Shown in pieces: positions 18,937 to 29,159 of a stretch of DNA of 33,731 nt; the first letter of the stretch is position 1, and each line of letters begins with the position of its first letter. This DNA is from Nemertoderma westbladi. Its lineage: Eukaryota > Xenacoelomorpha > Nemertodermatida > Nemertodermatidae. The notes below the pieces were generated by a model that worked only from the letters and a program-made list of their open reading frames with translations, searched no databases and was not told the origin of the DNA. A program made the translations under genes and the position numbers. The DNA is taken from assembly GCA_032718475.1 (NCBI GenBank), contig JAUCBJ010000426.1:1-33731 (forward strand), given 5' to 3'.

Positions 18937-19062
18937 GATGCGAATGATCTAGCAAATTTCATAAACATAAGCAAATAAGCCGACACAACATTCCTAATAT
19001 ATATGTAATATACAGTAATACAGTATAATGCAGCTGCATTGCAGCATGCCGATAGTAGTAGT
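18937..19062 (+). mobile_element. Degraded 3' end of the RTE-like LINE, ending in (AGT)n
   Basis: GATGCGAATGATCTAGCAAA and ATAAGCCGACACAACATTCC match the terminal coding part of copy B (GATGCGGATGATCTAGCAAA, ATAAGCCGGCACAGCATTCT). The family end block CAGCTGCATTGCAGCATGCC and an AGT run at 19053-19064 follow. It has more substitutions and deletions than copy B, so it is older. Copy B inserted about 30 bp downstream in the same orientation. Confidence 0.8.
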
Positions 19063-19088
19063 AGTGAGAGTTGTGTTACACGCTGTCC

Positions 19089-19823
19089 AGCAGTAAACTA
19101 TTTTAAAGCTCATCTATCCCATCATTGTAGACATGTACCGAACAACAAGAGTCCCACAAGAAATGAAAACAAATAAGTTGGTGCCAGTTCCCAAGAAGGG
19201 CAACCGAACACTCTATGGTTCTTTTCGGGGAATCTCATTGATCTCGATTGCTGCAAAGCTATACAATAGGATTCTATTAAATCGCATCAGGGATCCCATT
19301 GAGAGACTGCTCCGTGGAAATCAGAATGGGTTCCGTAAAGGTCGTGGGACCATGGAGCCCATTTTGGCACTTAGAAGGATAATTGAAGAGTTATCAAAAA
19401 AGAAAGACAGGCATCTGGCTGTTATCTTTGTTGACTTATCATTGTGTCAAGTACAATGCACACATCTCCAACCAGACACTATATAACATTGGAGGTGTCT
19501 CATTGGTTCCCCCAAGCTTGACACTAGAACAAAATCGCCTCCGCTTTGCAGGACATTGCTTTCGCCGTGAGGACCAGCCAGTGCATAATCTTGTACTTTG
19601 GCAGCCTCATGGAGTGAATAAGCATGGTGGACAGCCCATGACTTTCTTGAGACTCATCTTAAAGGACACAGGCCTTGAAGATGCGGATGATCTAGCAAAT
19701 GTCATGGGCGATAGGGAGTTGTGGTGGTGCACTTTTGTCGATAAGCCGGCACAGCATTCTTAAAAATGCAGCTGCAATGCAGCATGCCGATCCAAGTAGT
19801 AGTAGTAGTAGTAGCAGTAAACT
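19089..19823 (+). mobile_element. RTE-like LINE copy B with 11-bp target-site duplication
   Basis: The direct repeat AGCAGTAAACT at 19089-19099 and 19813-19823 flanks the copy, which is the signature of target-primed insertion. The body (19100-19812) is 5'-truncated inside RT and ends in the family 3' block plus (AGT)n. The 5' part encodes MYRTTRVPQEMKTNKLVPVP through HLAVIFVDL. It then jumps about 0.8 kb, skipping the rest of motif A and the FADD region, into CVKYNAHISNQTLYN and the C-terminal LRFAGHCFRREDQPVHNLVL, ending KPAQHS. The open frames 19133-19486 and 19383-19763 are remnants. The tail and flanks look fresh, so the internal deletion either happened afterwards or was present in the RNA that inserted. 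Confidence 0.9.
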
Positions 19824-19941
19824 GTACAGCACCATCATTCCATCGTATATTAACTGCACATACACACCTACACCTAATAATATTATGTTTATAGTGTTGA
19901 TGAAACTTTTTATATACACCAATACCCTGTAATTATTTTGC

Positions 19942-20053
19942 AGCTTTTCAAAGTGGGCCTTCCAACCATATTGGGGCGATCAGCTTGAAATTAGGCCTTA
20001 TTATTGGTGGTTGGTTGACCCTTTCACCCAGTTGGCATGTTGATCAATTTCCA
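19942..20053 (-). mobile_element. Fragment of RTE-like LINE linker region
   Basis: The sequence GCTTTTCAAAGTGGGCCTTC followed by CAACCAT, then GGTGGTTGGTTG and TTGATCRATYTCCAT, matches copy A at about 5698-5808 in the same orientation. Only ~112 bp remains. It ends exactly where the (AAT)n tail of the neighbouring CR1/L2-type LINE begins, so one of the two inserted next to or into the other. Confidence 0.8.
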
Positions 20054-20872
20054 TAATAATAATAATAATTAAATTTATATAGCGCGTTTTCCTATAGTTT
20101 GTTCAAGGCGCATTAGAATAAGGCCTACAATAAAAAACGACAATGTACAGTATCTGTATGATATAAAATAATTTAGACACAGAAATATAATATTAACAAG
20201 AATGTACCCAAATTATATACAGTTGAATATATTGAACTAGTATCCAGTAAAATAATCTGAAATTTTACGACTTTTCCTAAAAATAATATATTGCCTTCAT
20301 AATATTGAAAACGGTTAAAGGCAAATATTTTAGGACAGAGTAAAAATTGAAAAAACTAATTTCGAGTAGGCTAAACATACATATTTAAGCTTAGCTCTCA
20401 TGGAATTATACATTGTATTCTAATTTAAATAGTGCATATTTAGTTTCGATTTAAGCGACTCAATTGATTTAGCTTCGCGAATTTGTTGCGGGAGGGCATT
20501 CCAGAGCATCGGTTCAGAAACTGAGAATGCTCGTCTTTCATAGTGATCCGTGGTATATCTCGGAACTACGAGTACTGTAACCATGTGTTACTAGATCTAA
20601 GTGTGCGCGATAGGGCGTAGGGTGTAAGTAAGGCACTGAAATAACGTTGGGGCTGAACCGTGGAGGCACTTAAAAGTTAACATGGCGATTTTGAAGTCAA
20701 TACATTCGCGAACAGGAAGTTCCTTTAGGGTGGTGGTTATACTGTATGTTCTCGTCAGCCAACCCCAGTGATAAGTATGAAGGGCGGCCGAGTTTTGTAC
20801 ATACTGTAGCATCCGTATAATGCAGTCTGGTAACCAAAAATATAGAGCATTATTCATATTGAGTTTACTTCT
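20054..20872 (-). mobile_element. CR1/L2-type LINE, 3' end only
   Basis: Minus-strand codons 20857-20597 give NNALYFWLPDCIIRMLQYVQ, then NSAALHTY and PVRECIDFKIAMLTFKCLHG. This is the classic region after reverse transcriptase in CR1/L2 elements (usual pattern: LPxxxIxRLQxVQNxAAR ... LPVRxRIxFKIxLLTFKCLHG). Further 3', near 20530-20420, another frame reads FSVSEPMLWNALPQQIREAK, the conserved WNALP block. The 3' terminus on this strand is GCGCTATATAAATTTAATTA followed by TTATTATTATT, the usual L2-type microsatellite tail. The 5' part, including the catalytic domain, is absent. Confidence 0.88.
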
Positions 20873-22290
20873 TACTTATGCATGTATCAATATTACTCCC
20901 TAATCTTTTCGGGAACTCTCTTCCGTGCATGGGCTGAATGCCTACTGGCATCAGAAGTCTTCCTGTGAAGTAGTATAGCCCTAGCCAGACAGTCAGTTAT
21001 CTGCTGCCCCATCAGAGGCAAATGCCTCAAAATGGCTGCTCAGTCGAAGTGGGGCATCAATCATGCCATGGAAAGGCAGTTTTCTTAGTTCTGACGTAGA
21101 TTGCCGCCATCATAGTGGGATGAACACCATCATTCTGGGCTCCCAGATCCCAGCTCCTAGTGCTCCTTCTTTGCTCTACAGCGAACCTCAAGAATCGATG
21201 CAGTGGACCAGTTGGTCTGGGAATACCTTGTGGTGGCAGTGTTGATTAACACAACATCAAAATATGCTAATCATTGGTTCACCAATCCCCTTTAACCAGG
21301 TTGGCCAATTAAATAAACTTAAAATTAACTATGAACTTAATAATTTAGTGATGAGTGAAGATTTTTAGAGCACATTGACTTCAAATTTTGTGAAAAATTC
21401 CCTAAGATTTAAAGAGCCGAAAATTGGGTAACTTTAATAAAATTAACATTTAAACAAGAGTCTCACTGACAACTTATTTTTTCAAGATTCAAAAAAATAA
21501 TCTGACTAAGGTATTGTTGGACTTTATAGACAATCTGAGGCCTCCTATGCCTGCATCCCTAGTTCAATTAACCGTGAAGTATTAGGGATGTATAATCAGA
21601 TTGAATGATTCCTGTATGATCTAATAAACTTATCGATTCAACCATGACAGATTTTAATAGACAGATAATAATTTGGTTTTATTAAATCATCATTCTCCAT
21701 GAGTAGGCCTATCATTCACTACCATCAGACTCTTTGGTCATGCTCGCACACACAGCAGCACAGTTGAGTATTCCTTTTATCTCATTATATTACAATGTGG
21801 ATTAAAAAAGTAGGGGAAAGTCATTAAATAATTTACATGCTACCAGCTTAGTACGAAGAAATCAAGTATTTAACTCCGATACACTTGTTGTCTTGCCTGA
21901 AAGCAAACACTAATTACAGTAGGCCCTACGCCTACAGCTGACACTGTAAGTTAGTTTTCGTGGTGTTGTCCCATTCTGGCACCCATCTCCATCTCCAAGT
22001 TGTCATGGCTCAGTAAAGTAAATTTATTTGCGGTATACGGTACATACGTTTTTTGGATGCTGATCGCGATTATACAGTAGGCCTAGAACTCAAATGTAAT
22101 ACTCGAGAAAATTTCTGGTAATTTGGAATCTGCACAATGAAAACAAGTAGGAAAGACCGTTAGTGCAAACATGATAATGAAAAGCGCCACCAAATCAACC
22201 TGATTTTAAGACCTTATGGCTTTTCTGGGGTGCTGATCACGAATATGACATTGAAATATATCGTAGTCTACCTACCTTATTGATTATTTT
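20873..22290. other. No supported gene; unidentified moderately GC-rich block at ~20880-21245
   Basis: The first ~370 bp are less AT-rich than their surroundings and may be an unrecognised repeat. A 60-codon open frame in it (21063-21245) has no domain. The rest is AT-rich with no coding or RNA signal I can support. Confidence 0.5.
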
Positions 22291-22426
22291 CTACCGGCCA
22301 TTTCTAAGTTATAAGCCAATTACAGATATCAGTAACTTTTGCCCCCTTTGAGGCAGAACCCCACAAATGTTGCAAAACACAGTGCTGTAAATTAAAGAAT
22401 ATGAAATTCAGTCCACGTGGAAAAAT
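22291..22426 (+). repeat. Dispersed repeat, copy 1
   Basis: CTACCGGCCATTTCTAAGTT, ATAAGCCAA, GAGGCAGAACCCCACAA, TTGCAAAACAC and ATGAAATTCAGTCCACNTGG occur in the same order and orientation at 33151-33290. The family is unknown and no coding potential is visible. Confidence 0.8.
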
Positions 22427-22700
22427 CAGTAAATCATATATGAAAAACATGGCAAAATACAGTATTTATACAGATTAATGGTTTTACGCGGCAAATACAG
22501 TAACTATTAATACAGTTCAGAGCAATTAGGAACAACGCCAAAATTTTTAAGTTCTTATTGATATTGTATACATCAACAAACAAACAAACGTTGTATTAAT
22601 ACAGTACAGTAAACGGGGTATATAACAGTAAGCAGAGGCCGTATTACATACAGTAGGCCTACCTACTGTACAGTACATTAGTTGTACTGTAGCCTACCTA

Positions 22701-25700
22701 CAGAGGCGTAGCTATAGCGGGTTACTCGCCCCTCGGCGCCAATCAGAGGGGGCGCCAGCAAAATTACTTTTTGAGTTGTTATAATTTTCGATAGTTCGAT
22801 ATTACAAAAATTAAAAAGTTATTATTTCAAAAGTAATTTGGGAATATTTTTGGTAATTTTGATATTAACTGAATCATCTCATGCAAAATCTGATACCAAC
22901 TATTAGCACCTTAAACAGAGACAGCGGGCACCTTAAACAGAGTCATCGGCCTCAATAAACAGAGACAGCGGGAACACTAAACAGAGATAGCGGGCCCCTT
23001 AAACAGAGACAGCGGGCACCTAAAACAGAGACAGCGGGCACCTTAAACAGAGACAGCGGGCACCTTAAACAGAGACAGCGGGCACCTTAAACAGAGTCAT
23101 CGGGCTCAATAAACAGAGATAGCGGGCCCCTTAAACAGAGACAGCGGGCACCTTAAACAGAGACAGCGGGCACCTTAAACAGAGACAGCGGGTACCTTAA
23201 ACAGAGACAGCGGGCACCCGATACAGAGTCAGTGGGCACCTTAAACAGAGACAGTGGGCACCTCCAACAGAGTCATAGGGCTCAATAAACAGAGACAGCG
23301 GGCACACTAAACAGATATAGCGGGCCCCTTAAACAGAGACAGCGGCCCCCTTAAACAGAGTCATCGGGCTCAATAAACAAAGACAGCGGGCACCTTAAAC
23401 AGAGACAGCGGGCACCTTAACCAGAGACAGCGGTCACAATAAACAGAGACAGCGGGTCCCTTAAACAGAGATAGCGGGCACCTTAAACAGAGACAGCGGG
23501 CACCTTAAACAGAGACAGCAGGCACCTTAAACAGAGACAGTGGGCACCTTAAACAGAGACAGCGGGCACCTTAAACAGAGACAGTGGGCACCTTAAACAG
23601 AGACAGCGGGCCCCTTAAACAGAGTCATCGGGCTCAATAAACAGAGACAGCGGGCACCTTAAACAGAGACAGCGGGCACCTAAAACAGAGACAATGGGCA
23701 CCTTAAACAGAGACAGTGGGCACCTTAACCAGAGACAGCGGGCCCCTTAAACAGAGTCATCGGGCTCAATAAACAGAGACAGCGGGCACCTTAAACAGAG
23801 ACAGCGGGCACCTAAAACAGAGACAGCGGTCACAATAAACAGAGACAGCGGGTCCCTTAAACAGAGATAGCGGGCACCTTAAACATAGACGGCGGGCACC
23901 TTAAACAGAGATAGTAGGCACCTTAAACAGAGACAGTGGGCACCTAAAACAGAGGCAGCGGTCACAATAAACAGAGACAGCGGGTCCCTTAAACAGAGAT
24001 AGCGGGAACCTTAAACAGAGACAGCGGGCACCTAAAACAGAGACAGCGGTCACAATAAACAGAGACAGCGGGTCCCTTAAACAGAGATAGCGGGCACCTT
24101 AAACAGAGACAGCGGGCACCTTAAACAGAGACAGTAGGCACCTTAAACAGAGACAATGGGCACCTTAAACAGAGTCAGCGGGCCCCTTAAACAGAGTCAT
24201 CGGGCTCAATAAACAGAGACAGCGGGCACCTTAAACAGAGACAGCGGGCACCTAAAACAGAGACAACGGGCACCTTAAACAGAGACAGTGGGCACCTTAA
24301 CCAGAGACAGCGGGCCCCTTAAACAGAGTCATCGGGCTCAATAAACAGAGACAGCGGGCACCTTAAACAGAGACAGCGGGCACCTAAAACAGAGACAGCG
24401 GTCACAATAAACAGAGACAGCGGGTCCCTTAAACAGAGATAGCGGGCACCTTAAACAGAGACGGTGGGCACCTTAAACAGAGATAGTAGGCACCTTAAAC
24501 AGAGACAGTGGGCACCTAAAACAGAGGCAGCGGTCACAATAAACATAGACAGCGGGTCCCTTAAACAGAGACAGCAGGCACCTAAAACAGAGACAGCAGG
24601 CACCTTAAACAGAGACAGTGGGAACCTTAAACAGAGATAGCGGGCACCTTAAACAGAGACAGCGGGCACCTTAAACAGAGTCATCGGGCTCAATAAACAG
24701 AGACAGCGGGCACCTTAAACAGAGACAGCGGGCACCTTAAACAGAGTCATCGGGCTCAATAAACAGAGACAGCGGGCACCTTAAACAGAGACAGCGGGCA
24801 CCTTAAACAGAGACAGCGGGCACCTAAAACAGAGACAGCAGGCAACTTAAACAGAGACAGCGGGTACCTTAAACAGAGATAGCGGGCACCTTAAATAGAG
24901 ACAGTGGGCCCCTTAAACAGAGACAGCGGGCACCTAAAACAGAGACAGCAGGCAACTTAAACAGAGACAGCGGGTACCTTAAACAGAGATAGCGGGCACC
25001 TTAAATAGAGACAGTGGGCCCCTTAAACAGAGACAGCGGGCACCTAAAACAGAGACAGCAGGCAACTTAAAGAGAGACAGCGGGCACCTTAAACAGAGAT
25101 AGCGGGCACCTTAAACAGAGACAGCGGGCACCTTAAACAGAGACAGCAGGCACCTTAAACAGAGACAGTGGGCACCTTAAACAGAGACAGTGGGCACCTT
25201 AAACAGAGACAGCGGGCCCCTTAAACAGAGTCATCGGGCTCAATAAACAGAGACAGCGGGCACCTTAAACAGAGACAGCGGGCACCTTAAACAGAGACAG
25301 CGGGCACCTAAAACAGAGACAGCAGGCAACTTAAACAGAGACAGTGGGCACCTTAAACAGAGATAGCGGGCACCTTAAACAGAGACAACGGGCACCTTAA
25401 ACAGAGACAGCAGGCACCTTAAACAGAGACAGTGGGCACCTTAAACAGAGACAGCCGGCACCTTAAACAGAGACAGTGGGCACCTTAAACAGAGACAGCC
25501 GGCACCTTAAACAGAGACAGCGGGCACCTAAAACAGAGACAACGGTCACAATAAACAGAGACAGCGGGTCCCTTAAACAGAAATGGCGGGCACCTTAAAC
25601 AGAGACGGCGGGCACCTTAAACAGAGACAGCGGGCACCTTAAACAGAGACAACGGGCTCCTTAAACAGAGACAGCGGGCACCTTAAATAGTGACAGTGGG

Positions 25701-26261
25701 CACCTTAAACACAGACAGCGGGCACAATAAACAGAGACAGCGGGCACCTTAAACAGAGACAGCGGGCACCTTAAACAGAGACATTGGGCACCTTAAACAG
25801 AGACAGCGGGCACCTTAAACAGAGACAGTGGGCACCTTAAACAGAGACAGCGGGCCCCTTAAACAGAGACAGCAGGCTCCTAAACAGAGACAACGGGCAC
25901 CTTAAACAGAGTCATCGGGCTCAATAAACAGAGACAGCGGGCACCTTAAACAGAGACAGCGGGTCCCTTAAACAGAGATAGCGAGCAACTTAAACAGAGA
26001 CAGCGGGTACCTTAAACAGAGATAGCGGGCACATTAAACAGAGACAGCGGGCAGAGACCTGATAAAAACGATGGAATTGATGTACTAAAAATCTTTTAGG
26101 AGAGATTTTAGGAGAGATACTGTAGTAGTGCGCCGCCCTATCATAGAAAAGACACGTGCTTTGAAAAGGGGCAAACATAGTTATGAATTTTATTTGCTAG
26201 CTAAACGTTCGTATACCTTGGGTAGAACGTAGGCCTACTGAGAAACCACGCTATGCCTCTG
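22701..26261. mobile_element. Candidate hAT-like non-autonomous element enclosing a minisatellite
   Basis: The left end CAGAGGCGTAGC (22701-22712) is matched inversely by GCTATGCCTCTG at 26250-26261 (one mismatch in twelve). CAGAGGCGTAGC-like ends with a nearby G/C-rich GGGGGCGCC stretch resemble hAT element termini. The flanking 8-mers CCTACCTA and TGTACCTG agree at five of eight positions, including TACCT, a weak 8-bp target duplication. The interior is almost entirely minisatellite, with no transposase. Identification is an inference from short ends. Confidence 0.4.
22905..26053. repeat. 22-bp minisatellite, about 3.15 kb, with higher-order repeats
   Basis: Roughly 143 units of a 22-bp motif with core ACCTTAAACAGAGACAGCGG then GC. 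A distinct unit type reads CAGAGTCATCGGGCTCAATA and recurs at intervals. A multi-unit block beginning ACAGAGTCATC at 23751 is repeated from 24323, exactly 572 bp (26 units) later, with the same order of variant units. Nearby, a five-unit block repeats at 110 bp (AGAGACAGCA at 24831, 24941 and 25051). TAA inside each unit closes all frames, so there is no coding potential. Confidence 0.97.
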
Positions 26262-27124
26262 TGTACCTGTTAAGGGATCTAAAGTTAGGTCTAGGAATTT
26301 TTTGAGGCATAGAAACCAAGCTAAATTTTGTTGCTGGACCCGAAGTTATAGTATGGGGTAATAGACTCTGGATCTTGGGGAAAACTCAGCTACATACAGT
26401 AGTTGCTTCTTTTAACTACTAACTTCTAACTAACTAACTAACTAACTATAGCTAACTTCATATTGAAATCTTATATTTTATCAGAGAGCTACTCAATATT
26501 TACGTGCATAATATTTTATGTCAAATCTGTGCCATACGCCATCGCTAACCTTGTTTATTCGTTGCCCGGCATCGATTATCATAGTACTGGACTCTTATTG
26601 GTTGTCACACTTTCTGGTGTTCTTATTGGCTGTTCCCATTTGAACTGTATATATATAATCGAACGTTTTCCGTGTAATAGTAGGCCTAACCTTTAAGATC
26701 TGAGGCTTGTAACCTTGTTGGACACATATTTCATCTTGTTGTTCACATTGCAACTTACTGTACATATTGTAACTTGCTGTGCACATTAAATCTTATCATC
26801 ATATTATAGTTATTATTATTGCATTGTATTGTTCATGAATATACGAGACTCAGGATCACACCACTTTGCCTTCCACCCGGTAAGTGGTAACTGTAACCTG
26901 TCTGCAGTAGATTCGGTTCATTTAGTGCGAGTATATGTGTCCGCAATACTGCAATATTATTCCCCAACTTGCAACTATAAATATTCAATATCGCAATGTG
27001 TCCAACACGAGTAAATCGTGCGCTTTCCACGCACTAGATCACATGTAGCATCCTACTTGCAATATAAATAAGTCTCACGTACACTTGCCCACCGACAACA
27101 CAACATAACGGAACAGTTTACACG
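26262..27124. other. No supported gene; (TAAC)n microsatellite
   Basis: A TAAC tetranucleotide run lies at about 26425-26448. Short open frames here have no domain. A promoter-like stretch is listed separately. Confidence 0.5.
26597..26659 (+). promoter_or_regulatory. Promoter-like cluster: two inverted CCAAT boxes and a TATA box
   Basis: ATTGG at 26597-26601 and 26625-26629 (CCAAT on the other strand) is followed by TATATATAAT at about 26650-26659. The spacing of about 25 bp from the second box to TATA is plausible. No recognisable exon follows within ~400 bp, so chance occurrence in AT-rich DNA is a real alternative. Confidence 0.25.
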
Positions 27125-27127
27125 TAC

Positions 27128-27200
27128 ATATTATTATTAATCTTTATTGCAGGCCACAGGGGCCCATAAAACAGTAAAATTTAATTAATATAATTATTCA
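27128..27200 (-). mobile_element. Possible LINE 3' tail
   Basis: On the minus strand, GGGCCCCTGTGGCCTGCAAT runs into AATAAAGATTAATAATAAT. This is the layout of CR1/L2 3' ends, with a polyadenylation-like signal and an AAT tail. The upstream minus strand up to ~27400 has an open stretch but no motif I recognise. Confidence 0.3.
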
Positions 27201-28308
27201 GCACACAATTAATGCTACCTACCTAACCTAAAAACCATAATCTAAATATTTGATAAATTACGCATTTGAACAATTCTACTTGTGAAAGAAGTAGATTCTA
27301 CGGTTGATAGGGTTACATAGTGCATTATTCCCTTGAAGCAGTTTCTAATGCCGAAACTTGCACACCCAAAGTAATTGATTATACATTCAGACCAGATATA
27401 TACATTAAATAATATATATATTCAAATATACGTGAGTGCTCCTGCCGTGTGGCAGGTATCCCGAGGCATTTGATAGCACTCATAAGAACCACAATAAACG
27501 AACCTTCTTTTAGCAGATGTTAAGATAGCGCCTGGAGACAATTGTTAGCTGGATTGTCAGTCCGCCTGTGAAAGCCACGACAAGTGGGGCTCTTCGATAT
27601 TACACACCAACAGGTGAGGTAATATTCTACTGTATGTAAATGTATGCACATTCCAGTACACACCAAGACACACAAGATAACACAGTTACTAATGAATGTC
27701 TAGCTTGCAAACATCTTGTAGGCCTACTTTATACTGTATTACCATCTTTTGGTCACGAAACAAGGATCGCTGCCCTTATATTATTGGGTGGCGTTTACAA
27801 GGAAATAGGTCGATGGTTCTTATTGATTATCCATTGCCATTTATTGCCTTTTTTCACGAGAGGGCAAATATGTATATTTAATGTGCTAACCCGTCGACAA
27901 GGGGGAGGGGGAGACTAGTTCAATCTTATCATCTTTCGTTTAACCACTTCACCGGTAGGACTGATATAGCTTATACTACTGTACTACTATAGTTACTACA
28001 GTTAGTTAGTTACTAGTTACTATAGATACTACTGTAGAATATTTAAATTATCCAATGGAAACAAAGAGACTTAGTATATACGTGAATTTTAGGTCTACTA
28101 TTTATTCATCCCGTGTTTGTGTATGAAAGAGCCGAATATTATTGATTTATCAGAGTCTGAATGTAAAGAGATGATCAACCGATCCCGTTATTCCGTTTGT
28201 CTGATAATCAGATACTGACATATACCAATATATGTACTGTATGCCAATACTTGTCTAACAACTCAAACCCTACCGGACCTGAAATGAAAAATCGTTGTTA
28301 TCAGGAGT
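27201..28308. other. No supported gene
   Basis: AT-rich intergenic DNA. The 92-codon frame 27640-27918 lacks domains and ends in a G-rich run (~27900-27912). No RNA gene was seen. Confidence 0.5.
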
Positions 28309-28309
28309 C

Positions 28310-28475
28310 CTACGCGTAGCTACTCGTATCACCTACGCAAAGTGCTACGCGTAGTTTCAAAATACCTACGCGTAATTTCAAAACACCTACGCGTAGTTGT
28401 TAAAAAGGCAATAAGTCTGGCTCTACCGGTAAATGAAAATAATGGAAGTTAAAAACTACGCGTAGCTACGCGTAG
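28310..28475. repeat. Cluster of CTACGCGTAG palindromes
   Basis: Exact CTACGCGTAG occurs at 28310, 28345, 28387, 28456 and 28466, and CTACGCGTAA at 28366. Units at 28345-28387 are spaced 21 bp apart with TTTCAAAAYAC between them. The last two abut. The block is CpG-rich in AT-rich DNA. It could be protein-binding sites or transposon ends; the function is unknown. Confidence 0.85.
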
Positions 28476-29159
28476 GTCAAAACGATTTACCCTAATTCTC
28501 GCCGTTTTAAACTTGTTTACATTACACAAGTTTGAAATGGTAGTTCTATATTACTGTACTTTTCTTTGGCATTTGCACTCCTTTCCAAATTACTTAACTT
28601 AAATATAATTGCCTGTGTTCAATATATAATATTATAACATGAAATAATGTTAGGCAGTTCGGTACTCTGAGTTCTGTGTGCCACATGAGACATGAATGAA
28701 GCCAAGATCTGATAAGAATTATCAATTATTAACAATAAGAATTAACAAAAGTCTCAATAAATCACACCAAGACAAGCCAAGCCAATGTATCCCAATACTG
28801 TAACATTCAAGACCCACAAAGTCTTGGTGACTCTTGGACACTCCAGACAAAACTCACCGATAATTACCAAGAACTCAAGGCATTCAAACCGCAACTATTG
28901 GCAACTCTTGAGTAGAGTTGGCCAATATTTGTACCAAGTTGGTACTGTATTTGGTTTAAAATTTTCCAAAACATGCAAGTGGTTTCAAGCCATTTGGTGG
29001 TTATACAAAGAAATATACTAATAATGTATACAGTATTATATCCATCGTGTTTTTTTTTTGCCAGCCTCAGCTTTAAACAAAAACTACCCATTCTAAAGAC
29101 ATGTTCGTTTGATAACTGTAGGTCCTACAGTATACCGTACGGTACTTACTAAAGTCAAC
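28476..29159. other. No supported gene
   Basis: AT-rich sequence with small inverted words such as TACCGTACGGTA at about 29134-29145. The small open frames (28785-29021 plus, 28864-29091 minus) show no domain. Confidence 0.5.

Noticed and set aside
19430-19450. Internal gap in LINE copy B as a spliced intron
   Set aside because: The boundaries, compared with copy A, do not show GT...AG. A deletion is simpler.
22905-26053. CRISPR-like array
   Set aside because: Units are contiguous with no unique spacers, and the context is an animal genome.
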